This document shows positions 1-6,298 of a DNA stretch of 9,175 bases, piece after piece; position 1 is the first letter of the stretch, and each line of letters opens with the position of its first letter. The position numbers and the translations under genes are program-made. This DNA comes from PFJX01 sp964440155 (lineage in GTDB: Bacteria; Pseudomonadota; Gammaproteobacteria; Burkholderiales; Thiobacillaceae). The DNA lies in the NCBI GenBank assembly GCA_964440155.1, contig CAYTRH010000119.1, positions 1 through 9,175 of the forward strand, written 5' to 3'. The notes below the pieces were generated by a model, which was not told the origin of the DNA, did no database searches, and saw nothing but the letters and a program-made list of their open reading frames with translations.

Positions 1-559
1 CGTGGTTGAACAGGATGCCGTTGCAGGCATACATGCCGTAGGCCTCGCGGTAGTTGACGGTGATCCAGTAGGCATACAGCTTGGCCACCGCGTAAGGGCT
101 GCGCGGATAGAATGGGGTCGTTTCCTTCTGCGGTATTTCCTGCACCAGGCCGTAGAGTTCGGAGGTGCTGGCCTGGTAGTAGCGGGTCTGGTGCTGCAGG
201 CCCAGGATGCGAATGGCTTCCAGGATGCGCAATGCGCCCAGCGCGTCGGAGTTGGCGGTGTATTCCGGTTCCTCGAACGACACCGCGACATGGCTCTGGG
301 CGGCCAGGTTGTAGATTTCGTCCGGGCGTACCTGTTGAATGATGCGGATCAGGCTGGATGAATCCGTCAGGTCGCCGTGATGCAGGATGAAGCGGCGGTC
401 CGTTTCATGCGGATCCTGATACAGATGGTCGATGCGGTCGGTGTTGAACAACGAGGTGCGGCGTTTGATACCGTGCACTTCGTAACCCTTGTTCAGCAGG
501 AATTCGGCCAGATAGGCGCCGTCCTGACCGGTGATGCCGGTGATGAGCGCGATTTTCAT
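1..559 (-). CDS. gmd: GDP-mannose 4,6-dehydratase, N-terminal part (cut by window edge)
   Basis: Converts GDP-D-mannose to GDP-4-keto-6-deoxy-D-mannose in the cytoplasm, the entry step to GDP-fucose, GDP-rhamnose and GDP-perosamine. The visible 186 residues start MKIALITGITGQDG, whose GxxGxxG (residues 8-14) is the Rossmann NADP-binding loop of short-chain dehydrogenase/reductase sugar enzymes. Also visible are NLAAQSHV (84-91), STSELYG (131-137) and YAVAK (156-160). T132, E134, Y156 and K160 fall where the catalytic Thr, Glu, Tyr and Lys of the E. coli enzyme are reported. About half of the usual ~345-370 residues is present; the rest lies beyond position 1. No good Shine-Dalgarno is visible before the ATG, but family alignment supports this start. 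By hand count the gene is about 60% GC, lower than its neighbours. It is divergent from the GT9 gene. Identification is firm; which deoxysugar is finally made cannot be read from this window. Confidence 0.97.
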   Translation of the reverse strand, partial: MKIALITGITGQDGAYLAEFLLNKGYEVHGIKRRTSLFNTDRIDHLYQDPHETDRRFILHHGDLTDSSSLIRIIQQVRPDEIYNLAAQSHVAVSFEEPEYTANSDALGALRILEAIRILGLQHQTRYYQASTSELYGLVQEIPQKETTPFYPRSPYAVAKLYAYWITVNYREAYGMYACNGILFNH

Positions 560-597
560 GGAGTGTGCGAGTTGGAGTCGACGGGGACGAACGATTG

Positions 598-660
598 CCT
601 TCAAGGGGCATGGTCCGACACTTTGTCATGTTTGTGCCAGGTTGACCATGCCATCGAAGG
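598..660. repeat. Imperfect inverted repeat, 17-18 base arms, 28-base loop
   Basis: GGCATGGTC (607-615) is exactly complementary to GACCATGCC (644-652). Outside this, CCTTC (598-602) pairs with GAAGG (656-660), with a small unequal internal loop (603-606 against 653-655) between the two helices. The stem therefore has 14 clean base pairs plus a possible A-U pair. The loop, 616-643, contains a minor GACA/TGTC hairpin (617-627). No T-run follows on either strand, so it is not an evident intrinsic terminator. It sits in the leader of both gmd and the GT9 gene and could be an operator dyad, an RNA leader structure, or the remnant of a small inverted-repeat element. Confidence 0.75.
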
Positions 661-672
661 GTATGGGTGCGC

Positions 673-676
673 GGAG
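673..676 (+). promoter_or_regulatory. Shine-Dalgarno GGAG of the first GT9 gene
   Basis: GGAG lies 5 bases before ATG 682 and 11 bases before ATG 688. It favours 682 as the start over an in-frame GTG at 667, which would lie upstream of this site. Confidence 0.55.
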
Positions 677-681
677 CCTGG

Positions 682-1812
682 ATGATCATGGCTGAGTGGA
701 CCGGTAAGGGGGAGACGACGGATCGCGTTGCCAACGTGGCGCCGCACCGCATCCTCATCATCAAGTGGAGCGCGCTGGGCGACGTGGTGATCGCCAGCGC
801 GATCATGGAAGACATCGCGCGTGCCTTTCCGCAGGCCGAAATACACCTCAATACCCTGCCCAACTGCGTCGCGCTGTTCGCCCACGATCCGCGCTTCGCC
901 GAGGTGTTCGCGATCGACGTCCGGCACAAGGGGGCGCGCTGGCGCAATACCCTGGCCTGGCTCGGGCGCGTGCGCGCCGGGCGCTACGATCTGCTGATCG
1001 ACCTGCAGAACTCCGACCGCTCGCGGCTGCTGCTCGCTCTGCTCGCGCTGTTGCCGGGCGCGCCGCGCCGTCGCGCCGGCAACCGCGCCGGATTTCCCTA
1101 CACCCATGGTCCCGCCGCGGTGCCGGCGGACGCGCACGTGTTCGCCAAGATGCGCGCCATGCTGGCCACGCTGGGGGTGCCCGCGCGCACCGAGCACCCG
1201 GTGTTCCATGCCGGTGAGGCCAGCCTCGCGCGCGTGGCCCGATTGCGCCGCGAACATGGTCTGGAAGACGGCGCTTACGTGGTGTTGCTGCCCGGTTCCC
1301 AGGCCAGTGGCCGACTCAAGCGCTGGGGTACCGAGCGTTACTCCGAGCTGGCCCGACATCTGCATCAGGCCGGCGTGGCCAAGGTGGTGCTGGTGGGCGG
1401 GCCGGACGAGGTCGACGTGTGCCAGCAGATCGCCGCCGTCGGCGATTTCGTGGTCAACCTCAATGGCGTACCCGCCCTGCTGGAGATTGCGCCGCTGTGC
1501 GCCGGCGCGGCGGCGATCATCGGCAACGATACCGGCACCGCCCATTTCGCCGCCGGCGCAGGGCGTCCGCTGCTGGTGTTGTGCGGTCCGACCGATCCGC
1601 GCCGGGTCAAGCCGATCGGTGCCCATGCGCTGGCGGTGCAGGCGGAACTGCCGTGCCGCAACTGTTACGGCAAGACCTGCGCCATCGCCGACACCCATGC
1701 CTGCATGCGCGCGATCACCCCGGCCTGGGTGGCGGCGCGCCTGCCGGCACTGGCCGCGGGCGAACTGCGACCCGGCATGCACTGGGCGGAAGAGGGACTG
1801 CGGCTGTACTGA
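682..1812 (+). CDS. Glycosyltransferase family 9 (LPS heptosyltransferase-type)
   Basis: A 376-residue GT-B enzyme of the ADP-heptose:LPS heptosyltransferase family, expected to act in the cytoplasm at the inner membrane on lipid A-core or related acceptors. N-terminal domain: RILIIKWSALGDVV (23-36), the family's opening strand and glycine loop. C-terminal domain: LLPGSQASGRLKRW (202-215), then LVGGPDEVD (237-245), then the sugar-nucleotide motif GNDTGTAH (281-288) followed by a CGPTDP turn. A cysteine group at C325, C328, C333 and C341 (C-x2-C-x4-C-x7-C) follows, a pattern also seen in some heptosyltransferase II relatives. Length is slightly above the usual ~340-350 because about 20 residues precede the first strand. 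The start at 682 is chosen from GGAG at 673; 688 is also possible. It is divergent from gmd and convergent with the GT10 gene, 14 bases away. Family is firm; donor (heptose or another sugar) and acceptor are not determinable. Confidence 0.92.
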   Translation: MIMAEWTGKGETTDRVANVAPHRILIIKWSALGDVVIASAIMEDIARAFPQAEIHLNTLPNCVALFAHDPRFAEVFAIDVRHKGARWRNTLAWLGRVRAGRYDLLIDLQNSDRSRLLLALLALLPGAPRRRAGNRAGFPYTHGPAAVPADAHVFAKMRAMLATLGVPARTEHPVFHAGEASLARVARLRREHGLEDGAYVVLLPGSQASGRLKRWGTERYSELARHLHQAGVAKVVLVGGPDEVDVCQQIAAVGDFVVNLNGVPALLEIAPLCAGAAAIIGNDTGTAHFAAGAGRPLLVLCGPTDPRRVKPIGAHALAVQAELPCRNCYGKTCAIADTHACMRAITPAWVAARLPALAAGELRPGMHWAEEGLRLY

Positions 1813-1826
1813 TCTGGCGACGTCCA

Positions 1827-2939
1827 TCAGCGACGCCACGCGTCCTGTAGCTGGGTGATCACCAGGCCGCGTGTCTTGCCGTACAAGTCCTTGAGCTTCA
1901 CGCGCAGGCTGCGCGCGCGCAGCGCATGGCGCGAATACAGGGTGCCGCCGGCCGCGGCGGGGCCGATGGCATCGTGGCGCGGTGGTATCTCGCGCGCCAG
2001 CACGGCGAACAGGTTGTACTGATACAGCACACGCCGTCTGGCTTCCAGGATGTGCGGCAGGCGCTGATGGAATTGGTCGCTGGCGATGGCGGCGCGGATC
2101 GTGCGCAGCGCGCCTTCCGGGTCGCGCAGGTCGATGGCAATGAAGCTTCGTTCCGGAAAGTAGTCGGCGGCATCAGGACAGCCGCAGTAGAACGGCAGGG
2201 TCAGACCGAGAAAGGCATCCGCCAGCTTCTCGGTCCAGTGATGCGGGCCGATGTAGTTCTCCACGGCGATGTGGTAGCGGTAGGGGTCGAGCGCTTCCGC
2301 CTTGTCGTCGAGCGGGCGCGCGCCGCGACCGTAGACATCCATCTCCGGCAGCGCCCGCATCATCGCCAGCATGAAGTCGTGGCGCCGACGGTGCAGGGTA
2401 TGACGCATGCTCTTGGGCGAGAACACCATGGACAGGTCGCGCGTCTTGGCGTCCGCACCGAATGCCGCGATCTCCTCGAAAGAGCGGACCCTTTGCGCAC
2501 CGATGCCGTAGAACCACTCCAGCGCCGGCTGCGCCCAGATGCGGTCGCGGTGCGGCAGCGCCCAGGCCGCCTGGCTGGTCAGCACGCAACCGAACTGGCG
2601 GGTGTAGTCGTCACCGTAGATCTTGATCGACGAGGGCTCGCTGGTGACCAACAAGGTGCGCTGCGGCGCGCAGGCAAGCGCCTCGTGCGCCTGCGCCCGC
2701 GTCTCGCCGGGGCGCCGCGGCACGTCGTCATACACCACCAGCCAGTCGTAGTCGCATTCGTCCGGGTTGAACAGGAAGTGGCAGCGGCCCCATACCGGTT
2801 CGCCGCGTGGGAACTGGTGCAGCCAGTGCGCCTCAGGCACCTGGCTGCGCAGCTTGACGCGGATCCGGCGGCCGGTTTCGGTCTGGTCGGTGGCTGGCAC
2901 GGGACGGCAACCTGCGTGCTGATCGGGGTCGCGTATCAT
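1827..2939 (-). CDS. Glycosyltransferase family 10 (fucosyltransferase-like)
   Basis: Up to 370 residues resembling bacterial GT10 proteins, GDP-fucose-dependent alpha-1,3/1,4-fucosyltransferases. The diagnostic C-terminal block is clear: YHIAVEN (222-228), HHWTEKLADAF (233-243) and PFYCGCPDAADYFP (249-262), then SFIAIDLRD (265-273). In Helicobacter pylori FucT the Glu-Lys of the TEK motif contacts GDP-fucose, and both residues are kept here (E237, K238). The N-terminal half has LVVYDDVPRR (67-76) and TSEPSSIKIYG (99-109), as in other bacterial members. The last ~40 residues are basic. The start is uncertain: ATG 2939 lacks a good ribosome site, and an in-frame GTG at 2898-2900 is possible, since the conserved part begins only around residue 25. 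Nearby gmd makes the GDP-fucose precursor, consistent with a fucosyltransferase but not proof. It is divergent from the GT4 gene. Confidence 0.87.
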   Translation of the reverse strand: MIRDPDQHAGCRPVPATDQTETGRRIRVKLRSQVPEAHWLHQFPRGEPVWGRCHFLFNPDECDYDWLVVYDDVPRRPGETRAQAHEALACAPQRTLLVTSEPSSIKIYGDDYTRQFGCVLTSQAAWALPHRDRIWAQPALEWFYGIGAQRVRSFEEIAAFGADAKTRDLSMVFSPKSMRHTLHRRRHDFMLAMMRALPEMDVYGRGARPLDDKAEALDPYRYHIAVENYIGPHHWTEKLADAFLGLTLPFYCGCPDAADYFPERSFIAIDLRDPEGALRTIRAAIASDQFHQRLPHILEARRRVLYQYNLFAVLAREIPPRHDAIGPAAAGGTLYSRHALRARSLRVKLKDLYGKTRGLVITQLQDAWRR

Positions 2940-3001
2940 ACCCGCCGATCAGCTTCGTACTTGCCATCATTCCAAGGCGACTCGACTCCTTGACGCGTGC
3001 C
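2940..3001. promoter_or_regulatory. Divergent intergenic region between GT10 and GT4 genes
   Basis: Only 62 bases separate the two opposed start codons. On the minus strand TATGAT (2940-2935) looks like a -10 box but overlaps the annotated GT10 ATG and has no -35 partner at 16-18 bases. If it were used, GT10 translation would have to begin downstream, for example at the GTG near 2900. AAGG (2974-2977) and CCTT (2988-2991) form a loose dyad around a repeated CGACT. I see no firm promoter for either gene. Confidence 0.35.
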
Positions 3002-4078
3002 ATGACCAAGACCATCCACATCATCGGCGGCAAGGGTAGCGGTGGCGCCGAGGGCTTCTACGTGCGTCTGGTCAACGCCTTGCAGCGCGCCGGCCATGCG
3101 CCGCTGGCGGTGACCGTGGCCGGTGGCGCGGTGGCCGCCGCGCTGGATGCCGACGTGCGGCAGGTGCACGTGCCGATGCTGGGTAACTGGGATATGTGGT
3201 CGCGCTGGCGTATCGGCCGCATCGTCGCGCGTCATGGCAGCTGCATCGTGCAGACCTACATGGGACGCGCCACCCGACTGACCCATCTGCGCCCGGGTGG
3301 CCCGGCCATCCATGTCGCGCGTCTGGGCGGCTACTACCCGCCCAAGGGCTACCGCCACGCGCATGCCTGGGTGGGCAATACCCGCGGGGTGTGCGATTAC
3401 CTGGTGCAACACGGCTTTCCGCGCGAGCGGGTGTTCCACGTCGGCAATTTCGTCGCCATGCCGCCCGCTGTGCCGGCCAAGGATCTGGATGCGTTGCGCG
3501 GCGAACTCGGCCTGCCGGCGTCGGCCCTGGTCCTGCTTGCGGTCGGGCGGCTGCATCCGGTCAAGGGTTACGGCGACCTGCTGGCCGCGTTTGCGCGCAT
3601 CCCGGCACAGTGTGCCGGTCGGCCGGTGCATCTGGTCATCGTCGGCGACGGTCCGCTGGCCGCCGCGCTGCGCGCGCAGGCCGACACACTGGCGTGCAGG
3701 GATCGCCTGCATTGGGCCGGCTGGCGCGCCGATCCCGCGGCATTCTATGACCTCGCCGACATCGTCGTCATGCCGTCGCATCACGAGACGCTGGGCAACG
3801 TGGTGCTGGAGGCCTGGGCGCATGCACGGCCGGTGATCGCCAGCCGCAGCCAGGGCCCTCTGGAACTGTGTGAGCCGGAACGCGATGCGCTGCTGGTGCC
3901 GGTCGGGGACGTCGCGGCGCTGGCCGCGGCGGCGACGCGGCTGCTGGAAGATGCGCCGCTGCGCGCGGCCCTGGCCCAGGCCGGCCAGGCCAAGCTGCTG
4001 GCCAATTTCAGCGAACAGGCCGTGCTGGCCGCCTATCTCGCGCTCTATCGGCGGCTGGCGTCGACACCGGTGGCCTGA
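3002..4078 (+). CDS. Glycosyltransferase family 4
   Basis: A 358-residue GT-B retaining glycosyltransferase, probably cytoplasmic and membrane-associated, acting in core or O-unit assembly. The N-terminal acceptor domain opens with IHIIGGKGSGGAEGFYVRLV (5-24), the glycine loop and Glu usual in GT4. The C-terminal donor domain starts at LLAVGRLHPVKGYGDLLAAF (178-197), with LVIVGDGPL (211-219) and the E-x7-E motif HETLGNVVLE (E262 and E270), then ARPVIASRSQGPLEL, the nucleotide-sugar end of the fold. Length is typical for the family. ATG 3002 is preferred; an in-frame TTG at 2990 would add four residues. No strong Shine-Dalgarno is visible. It is divergent from the GT10 gene; its last 34 bases overlap the end of the oppositely oriented O-antigen ligase-type gene. 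Sugar specificity cannot be inferred. Confidence 0.93.
   Translation: MTKTIHIIGGKGSGGAEGFYVRLVNALQRAGHAPLAVTVAGGAVAAALDADVRQVHVPMLGNWDMWSRWRIGRIVARHGSCIVQTYMGRATRLTHLRPGGPAIHVARLGGYYPPKGYRHAHAWVGNTRGVCDYLVQHGFPRERVFHVGNFVAMPPAVPAKDLDALRGELGLPASALVLLAVGRLHPVKGYGDLLAAFARIPAQCAGRPVHLVIVGDGPLAAALRAQADTLACRDRLHWAGWRADPAAFYDLADIVVMPSHHETLGNVVLEAWAHARPVIASRSQGPLELCEPERDALLVPVGDVAALAAAATRLLEDAPLRAALAQAGQAKLLANFSEQAVLAAYLALYRRLASTPVA
4045..4078. other. Tail-to-tail coding overlap of two convergent genes
   Basis: The plus-strand GT4 gene ends with TGA at 4076-4078, while the minus-strand ligase-type gene ends with TAG at 4047-4045. The last 10 or so codons of each protein are therefore encoded in the same 34 base pairs on opposite strands, with no room for a terminator between them. 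Both tails are polar and lie outside the conserved domains. Confidence 0.9.
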
Positions 4079-5241
4079 CGCCCGCTCAGATACGCCAGCA
4101 CCCCCAGGCACAGGAACAGATGCGGCGCGAAATAGCGCGAAGTGTAGGAGAAGCTGAGCAGCGCCGTGGCCAACACGGCCAGGGACGCGGCGGTGAACGT
4201 GCCGGCGAGGGCGCGTTGCTCGGCCGGCATGGTCGGCCAGGCACGATAGACGCGCAGATAGACGTAACCGATCAGTGCGCACAGCGCAACCAGTCCGAGC
4301 AAGCCGGTTTCGTACCAGACATCGAACAGGAAGTTGTGCAGCCCGCGCATGCGCGCGCCGTCGCCTATGGTCATCACCTCGGCATAGTGTTGCGCATTGC
4401 CGATGCCGACACCGATCCAGATGTTCTCGGGTGGATGCGCCAGCGCCTGACGCCAGAGCTGGGTACGCAGGCTGGTGAAGGCGTCCAGACGCGCCCACAG
4501 CCCGTCCTGGTGCAGCGCGCCCTGCAACAAGGCCTCGCCACTGACCGACAGCGCCAGCCCGATCAGCGCCAGCAGGCCGGCAAGCACGCCGCGCCAGGGC
4601 AGGCGCCAGACCAGCAGGCCAAGGGTGACCAGGGCGACCAGCCAACCGAACAGCGCGGCGCGCCCCTTGGCCGCCAGCAGATAGGCCAGCACGGCCAGCG
4701 CGGCCACGGCGATGCCCCACGCCCGCCAGCGGTGCGGCAGACGCCACCACAGCCACAACGCCAGGAAGGGGAACACGAACGGCAGGTTGTCCTCCTTCAA
4801 ATGTAGGGTCGGCGTGTAATCCGGCAGCGAGGACACCTGCACCAGATGCAGGTACAGGGTCACCACGAACACGCCGGCAAGCAAGCCGAGCAGGCGCGCG
4901 AGACGGGTGACATCGCCGTCGTTCTGGCGCAATGCCAACAAGGTCAGCGGTCCGGTCAGGCTGTAGAACAGGAAGGTCGCCCAGGCCCGCAATCCACCAC
5001 CGCCATCCACGGCCCAGGGCAGCGCCAACAGGAAGGCCGTCAGCAGCAGACCGTGCAGGCTCAGCCAGGGTCCATCGTCGCGCGCGAAGTCGCGCAGCGA
5101 CGCGGTCAGCACGATCAGCCCCCAGAGGGCGTAGAGATAGAACAAGGTGTTGAACACGCCCCGGCCGGCGAAGCCGGCCAGGACCAGCAGCGCGGGTGTG
5201 AGCCAGACGTGACGGTAGAACAGGCTGCGCAGGGTATGCAT
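4045..5241 (-). CDS. O-antigen ligase/polymerase-type membrane protein (Wzy_C-like)
   Basis: A 398-residue, strongly hydrophobic inner-membrane protein with about 11-12 predicted membrane segments by eye: nine between residues 12 and 234, then three between 313 and 386. Between them lies a hydrophilic stretch, about 235-312, the place of the large periplasmic loop in WaaL/Wzy proteins. It contains IWIGVGIGNAQHYAE (274-288) and LHNFLFDVWYETGLLG (301-316); H302 matches the loop histidine conserved in ligases, and the basic AKGRAA (191-196) resembles the conserved arginine site between membrane segments. Ligases join undecaprenyl-linked O-chain to lipid A-core in the periplasm; polymerases of the same superfamily extend the chain, and sequence alone does not separate them. 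It is the last gene of the operon, starting 7 bases after the GT9 stop. The same frame stays open far upstream inside GT9, but the hydrophobic protein begins at this ATG. The 3' end overlaps the GT4 gene on the other strand. Confidence 0.86.
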   Translation of the reverse strand: MHTLRSLFYRHVWLTPALLVLAGFAGRGVFNTLFYLYALWGLIVLTASLRDFARDDGPWLSLHGLLLTAFLLALPWAVDGGGGLRAWATFLFYSLTGPLTLLALRQNDGDVTRLARLLGLLAGVFVVTLYLHLVQVSSLPDYTPTLHLKEDNLPFVFPFLALWLWWRLPHRWRAWGIAVAALAVLAYLLAAKGRAALFGWLVALVTLGLLVWRLPWRGVLAGLLALIGLALSVSGEALLQGALHQDGLWARLDAFTSLRTQLWRQALAHPPENIWIGVGIGNAQHYAEVMTIGDGARMRGLHNFLFDVWYETGLLGLVALCALIGYVYLRVYRAWPTMPAEQRALAGTFTAASLAVLATALLSFSYTSRYFAPHLFLCLGVLAYLSGRQATGVDASRR

Positions 5242-5248
5242 GCGACGG

Positions 5249-6298
5249 TCAGTGTCGATGGGTGGTGGCTGTGGCGCGTTGCGGCGGCTCCGATGCCAGA
5301 TGGCGCAGGACTTCACGCGCGACGCGCTCGACCGAGATGCCGGCCATGTTGCGGGAATCGATGGACGGCACCCGGCCGTCGTCCGGATAGATGGCGTGGA
5401 TGTGACGTGAGTGTCGCAGCGGCGGCGAGCTGCCGAACAGGCCGAGCGCGTCGACGCCGGTGGCGGCGGCGATGTTGAGCACGCCGGTGTCGTTGCCCAC
5501 GTACAGCCGGCAACGCGCCAGCAGTGCCACCGTCTGCTCCAGCGGCAGTCCCACCGCCAGGCGGATGCGTTCGTGCCGGCGCGCATCCAGGCGTGCCAGG
5601 CAGCGCTGGGCGATGGCGTGCTCGCCGGGGCCGCCGACCAGGAACAGCGTGGCGGACGATGCCGTGACGAGCCGATGCGCCAGCGCAGCGAAATTGTCCG
5701 CCCCCCACTGCTTGAACGGCTCGCTGCTGCCCAGTCCGAGTGCCAGCCACGGCGACGGGGCGTCGGCATAACGCGCGCGCACCGCCGCGTCCGCCTGTGC
5801 CGACACCGGCAGACGCGGCTCGTCCTCGATGTCGTCGAGGCCGCACAGGCGCAGCAGGCGCGTCGCCTTGTCGATCGGGTGCTCGCGCCGGCATTCCTCG
5901 GGCAGGCGCACGCGCTGGTCGAGGAACAGCCGCTGCGCGCCGACGCCATAGCCGATGCGCCGAGGAATGCCCGCCAGCCAGCAGGCCATCGCGTAGCGCG
6001 CGCTGGCATGCAGGATCCAGACGCTGGCGAAGCGCCGCCGGCGCAGGTCGGCGGCGAGGCGCAGCAGGCCGGTGACGCCGTCGTGCTCACCGGGCTTGCG
6101 TTTCAGCCAGAGGATCTCCTCGACGCTGGCATCCGCCACCAGCAACCTGTCCGCCAGCGAGCGTGGTTTGGTCAGCACGCTGACCCGGCCGTGCGGCGTC
6201 GTCGCGGCGATGGCATGCAGGTGCGGCAGATGCCAGACCATGTCGCCGATACCGGGCAGCGGCTGGATCACCAGGGTGCGTTCGCGGGCTTCAGCCAC
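5249..6298 (-). CDS. Glycosyltransferase family 9 (heptosyltransferase-like), second copy
   Basis: A 349-residue GT-B protein of the ADP-heptose:LPS heptosyltransferase family, presumed to act on LPS core or a related glycan at the cytoplasmic face. LVIQPLPGIGDMVWHLP (9-25) is the typical N-terminal strand and glycine loop; GLGSSEPFKQWGADNFAAL (188-206) starts the donor domain and carries the K-x-W pattern; FLVGGPGEHA (219-228) and GNDTGVLNIAAATG (268-281) follow. In the last motif the usual histidine after D-T-G-x-x is Asn275, unlike the other GT9 protein here. There is no cysteine cluster. The start is a GTG at 6298, chosen because GGAG lies 6 bases upstream and residues just after it begin the first strand; it overlaps the end of the GT4 gene by 8 bases, suggesting translational coupling. 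The donor sugar is unknown and may not be heptose. Confidence 0.88.
   Translation of the reverse strand: MAEARERTLVIQPLPGIGDMVWHLPHLHAIAATTPHGRVSVLTKPRSLADRLLVADASVEEILWLKRKPGEHDGVTGLLRLAADLRRRRFASVWILHASARYAMACWLAGIPRRIGYGVGAQRLFLDQRVRLPEECRREHPIDKATRLLRLCGLDDIEDEPRLPVSAQADAAVRARYADAPSPWLALGLGSSEPFKQWGADNFAALAHRLVTASSATLFLVGGPGEHAIAQRCLARLDARRHERIRLAVGLPLEQTVALLARCRLYVGNDTGVLNIAAATGVDALGLFGSSPPLRHSRHIHAIYPDDGRVPSIDSRNMAGISVERVAREVLRHLASEPPQRATATTHRH

Larger units (their letters stand above)
560..681. promoter_or_regulatory. Divergent intergenic region between gmd and GT9 gene
   Basis: These 122 bases separate two genes read away from each other, so promoters for both should lie here or the genes depend on very short leaders. 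I find no convincing sigma-70 promoter. TTGTCA at 623-628 and ATGACA on the opposite strand (629-624) resemble -35 boxes but have no acceptable -10 partner at 16-18 bases. The dominant structure is the inverted repeat listed separately at 598-660. Confidence 0.5.

Noticed and set aside
622..639. Sigma-54-like element on the minus strand (TGGCAC followed by TGACA)
   Set aside because: The -12 element lacks the required GC dinucleotide at the right distance.
1815..1838. TGGCG/CGCCA stem between the convergent GT9 and GT10 ends as a terminator
   Set aside because: Only five pairs with a 14-base loop and no T-run on either strand; common by chance in sequence of this GC content.
601..1839. 412-codon open frame on the minus strand across the first GT9 gene
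   Set aside because: It lies entirely opposite a clear GT9 gene, has no recognisable domain and an Arg/Gln/Gly/His-rich composition typical of antisense frames in GC-rich coding DNA.
1926..2993. 355-codon open frame on the plus strand opposite GT10
   Set aside because: Shadow of the GT10 gene; Arg/Val/Gln-rich, no motif, and the GT10 signature on the minus strand is unambiguous.
2936..4756. 606-codon open frame on the minus strand opposite the GT4 gene and running through the ligase gene in another frame
   Set aside because: Composition is repetitive Arg/Gln/Gly/His with no domain; both underlying genes are supported by family motifs.
4045..6090. Possible 681-residue fusion of a soluble domain to the O-antigen ligase-type protein
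   Set aside because: The upstream part is an out-of-frame reading of the second GT9 gene, rich in Arg, Ser and Cys. The membrane protein begins naturally at ATG 5241, 7 bases after the GT9 stop.
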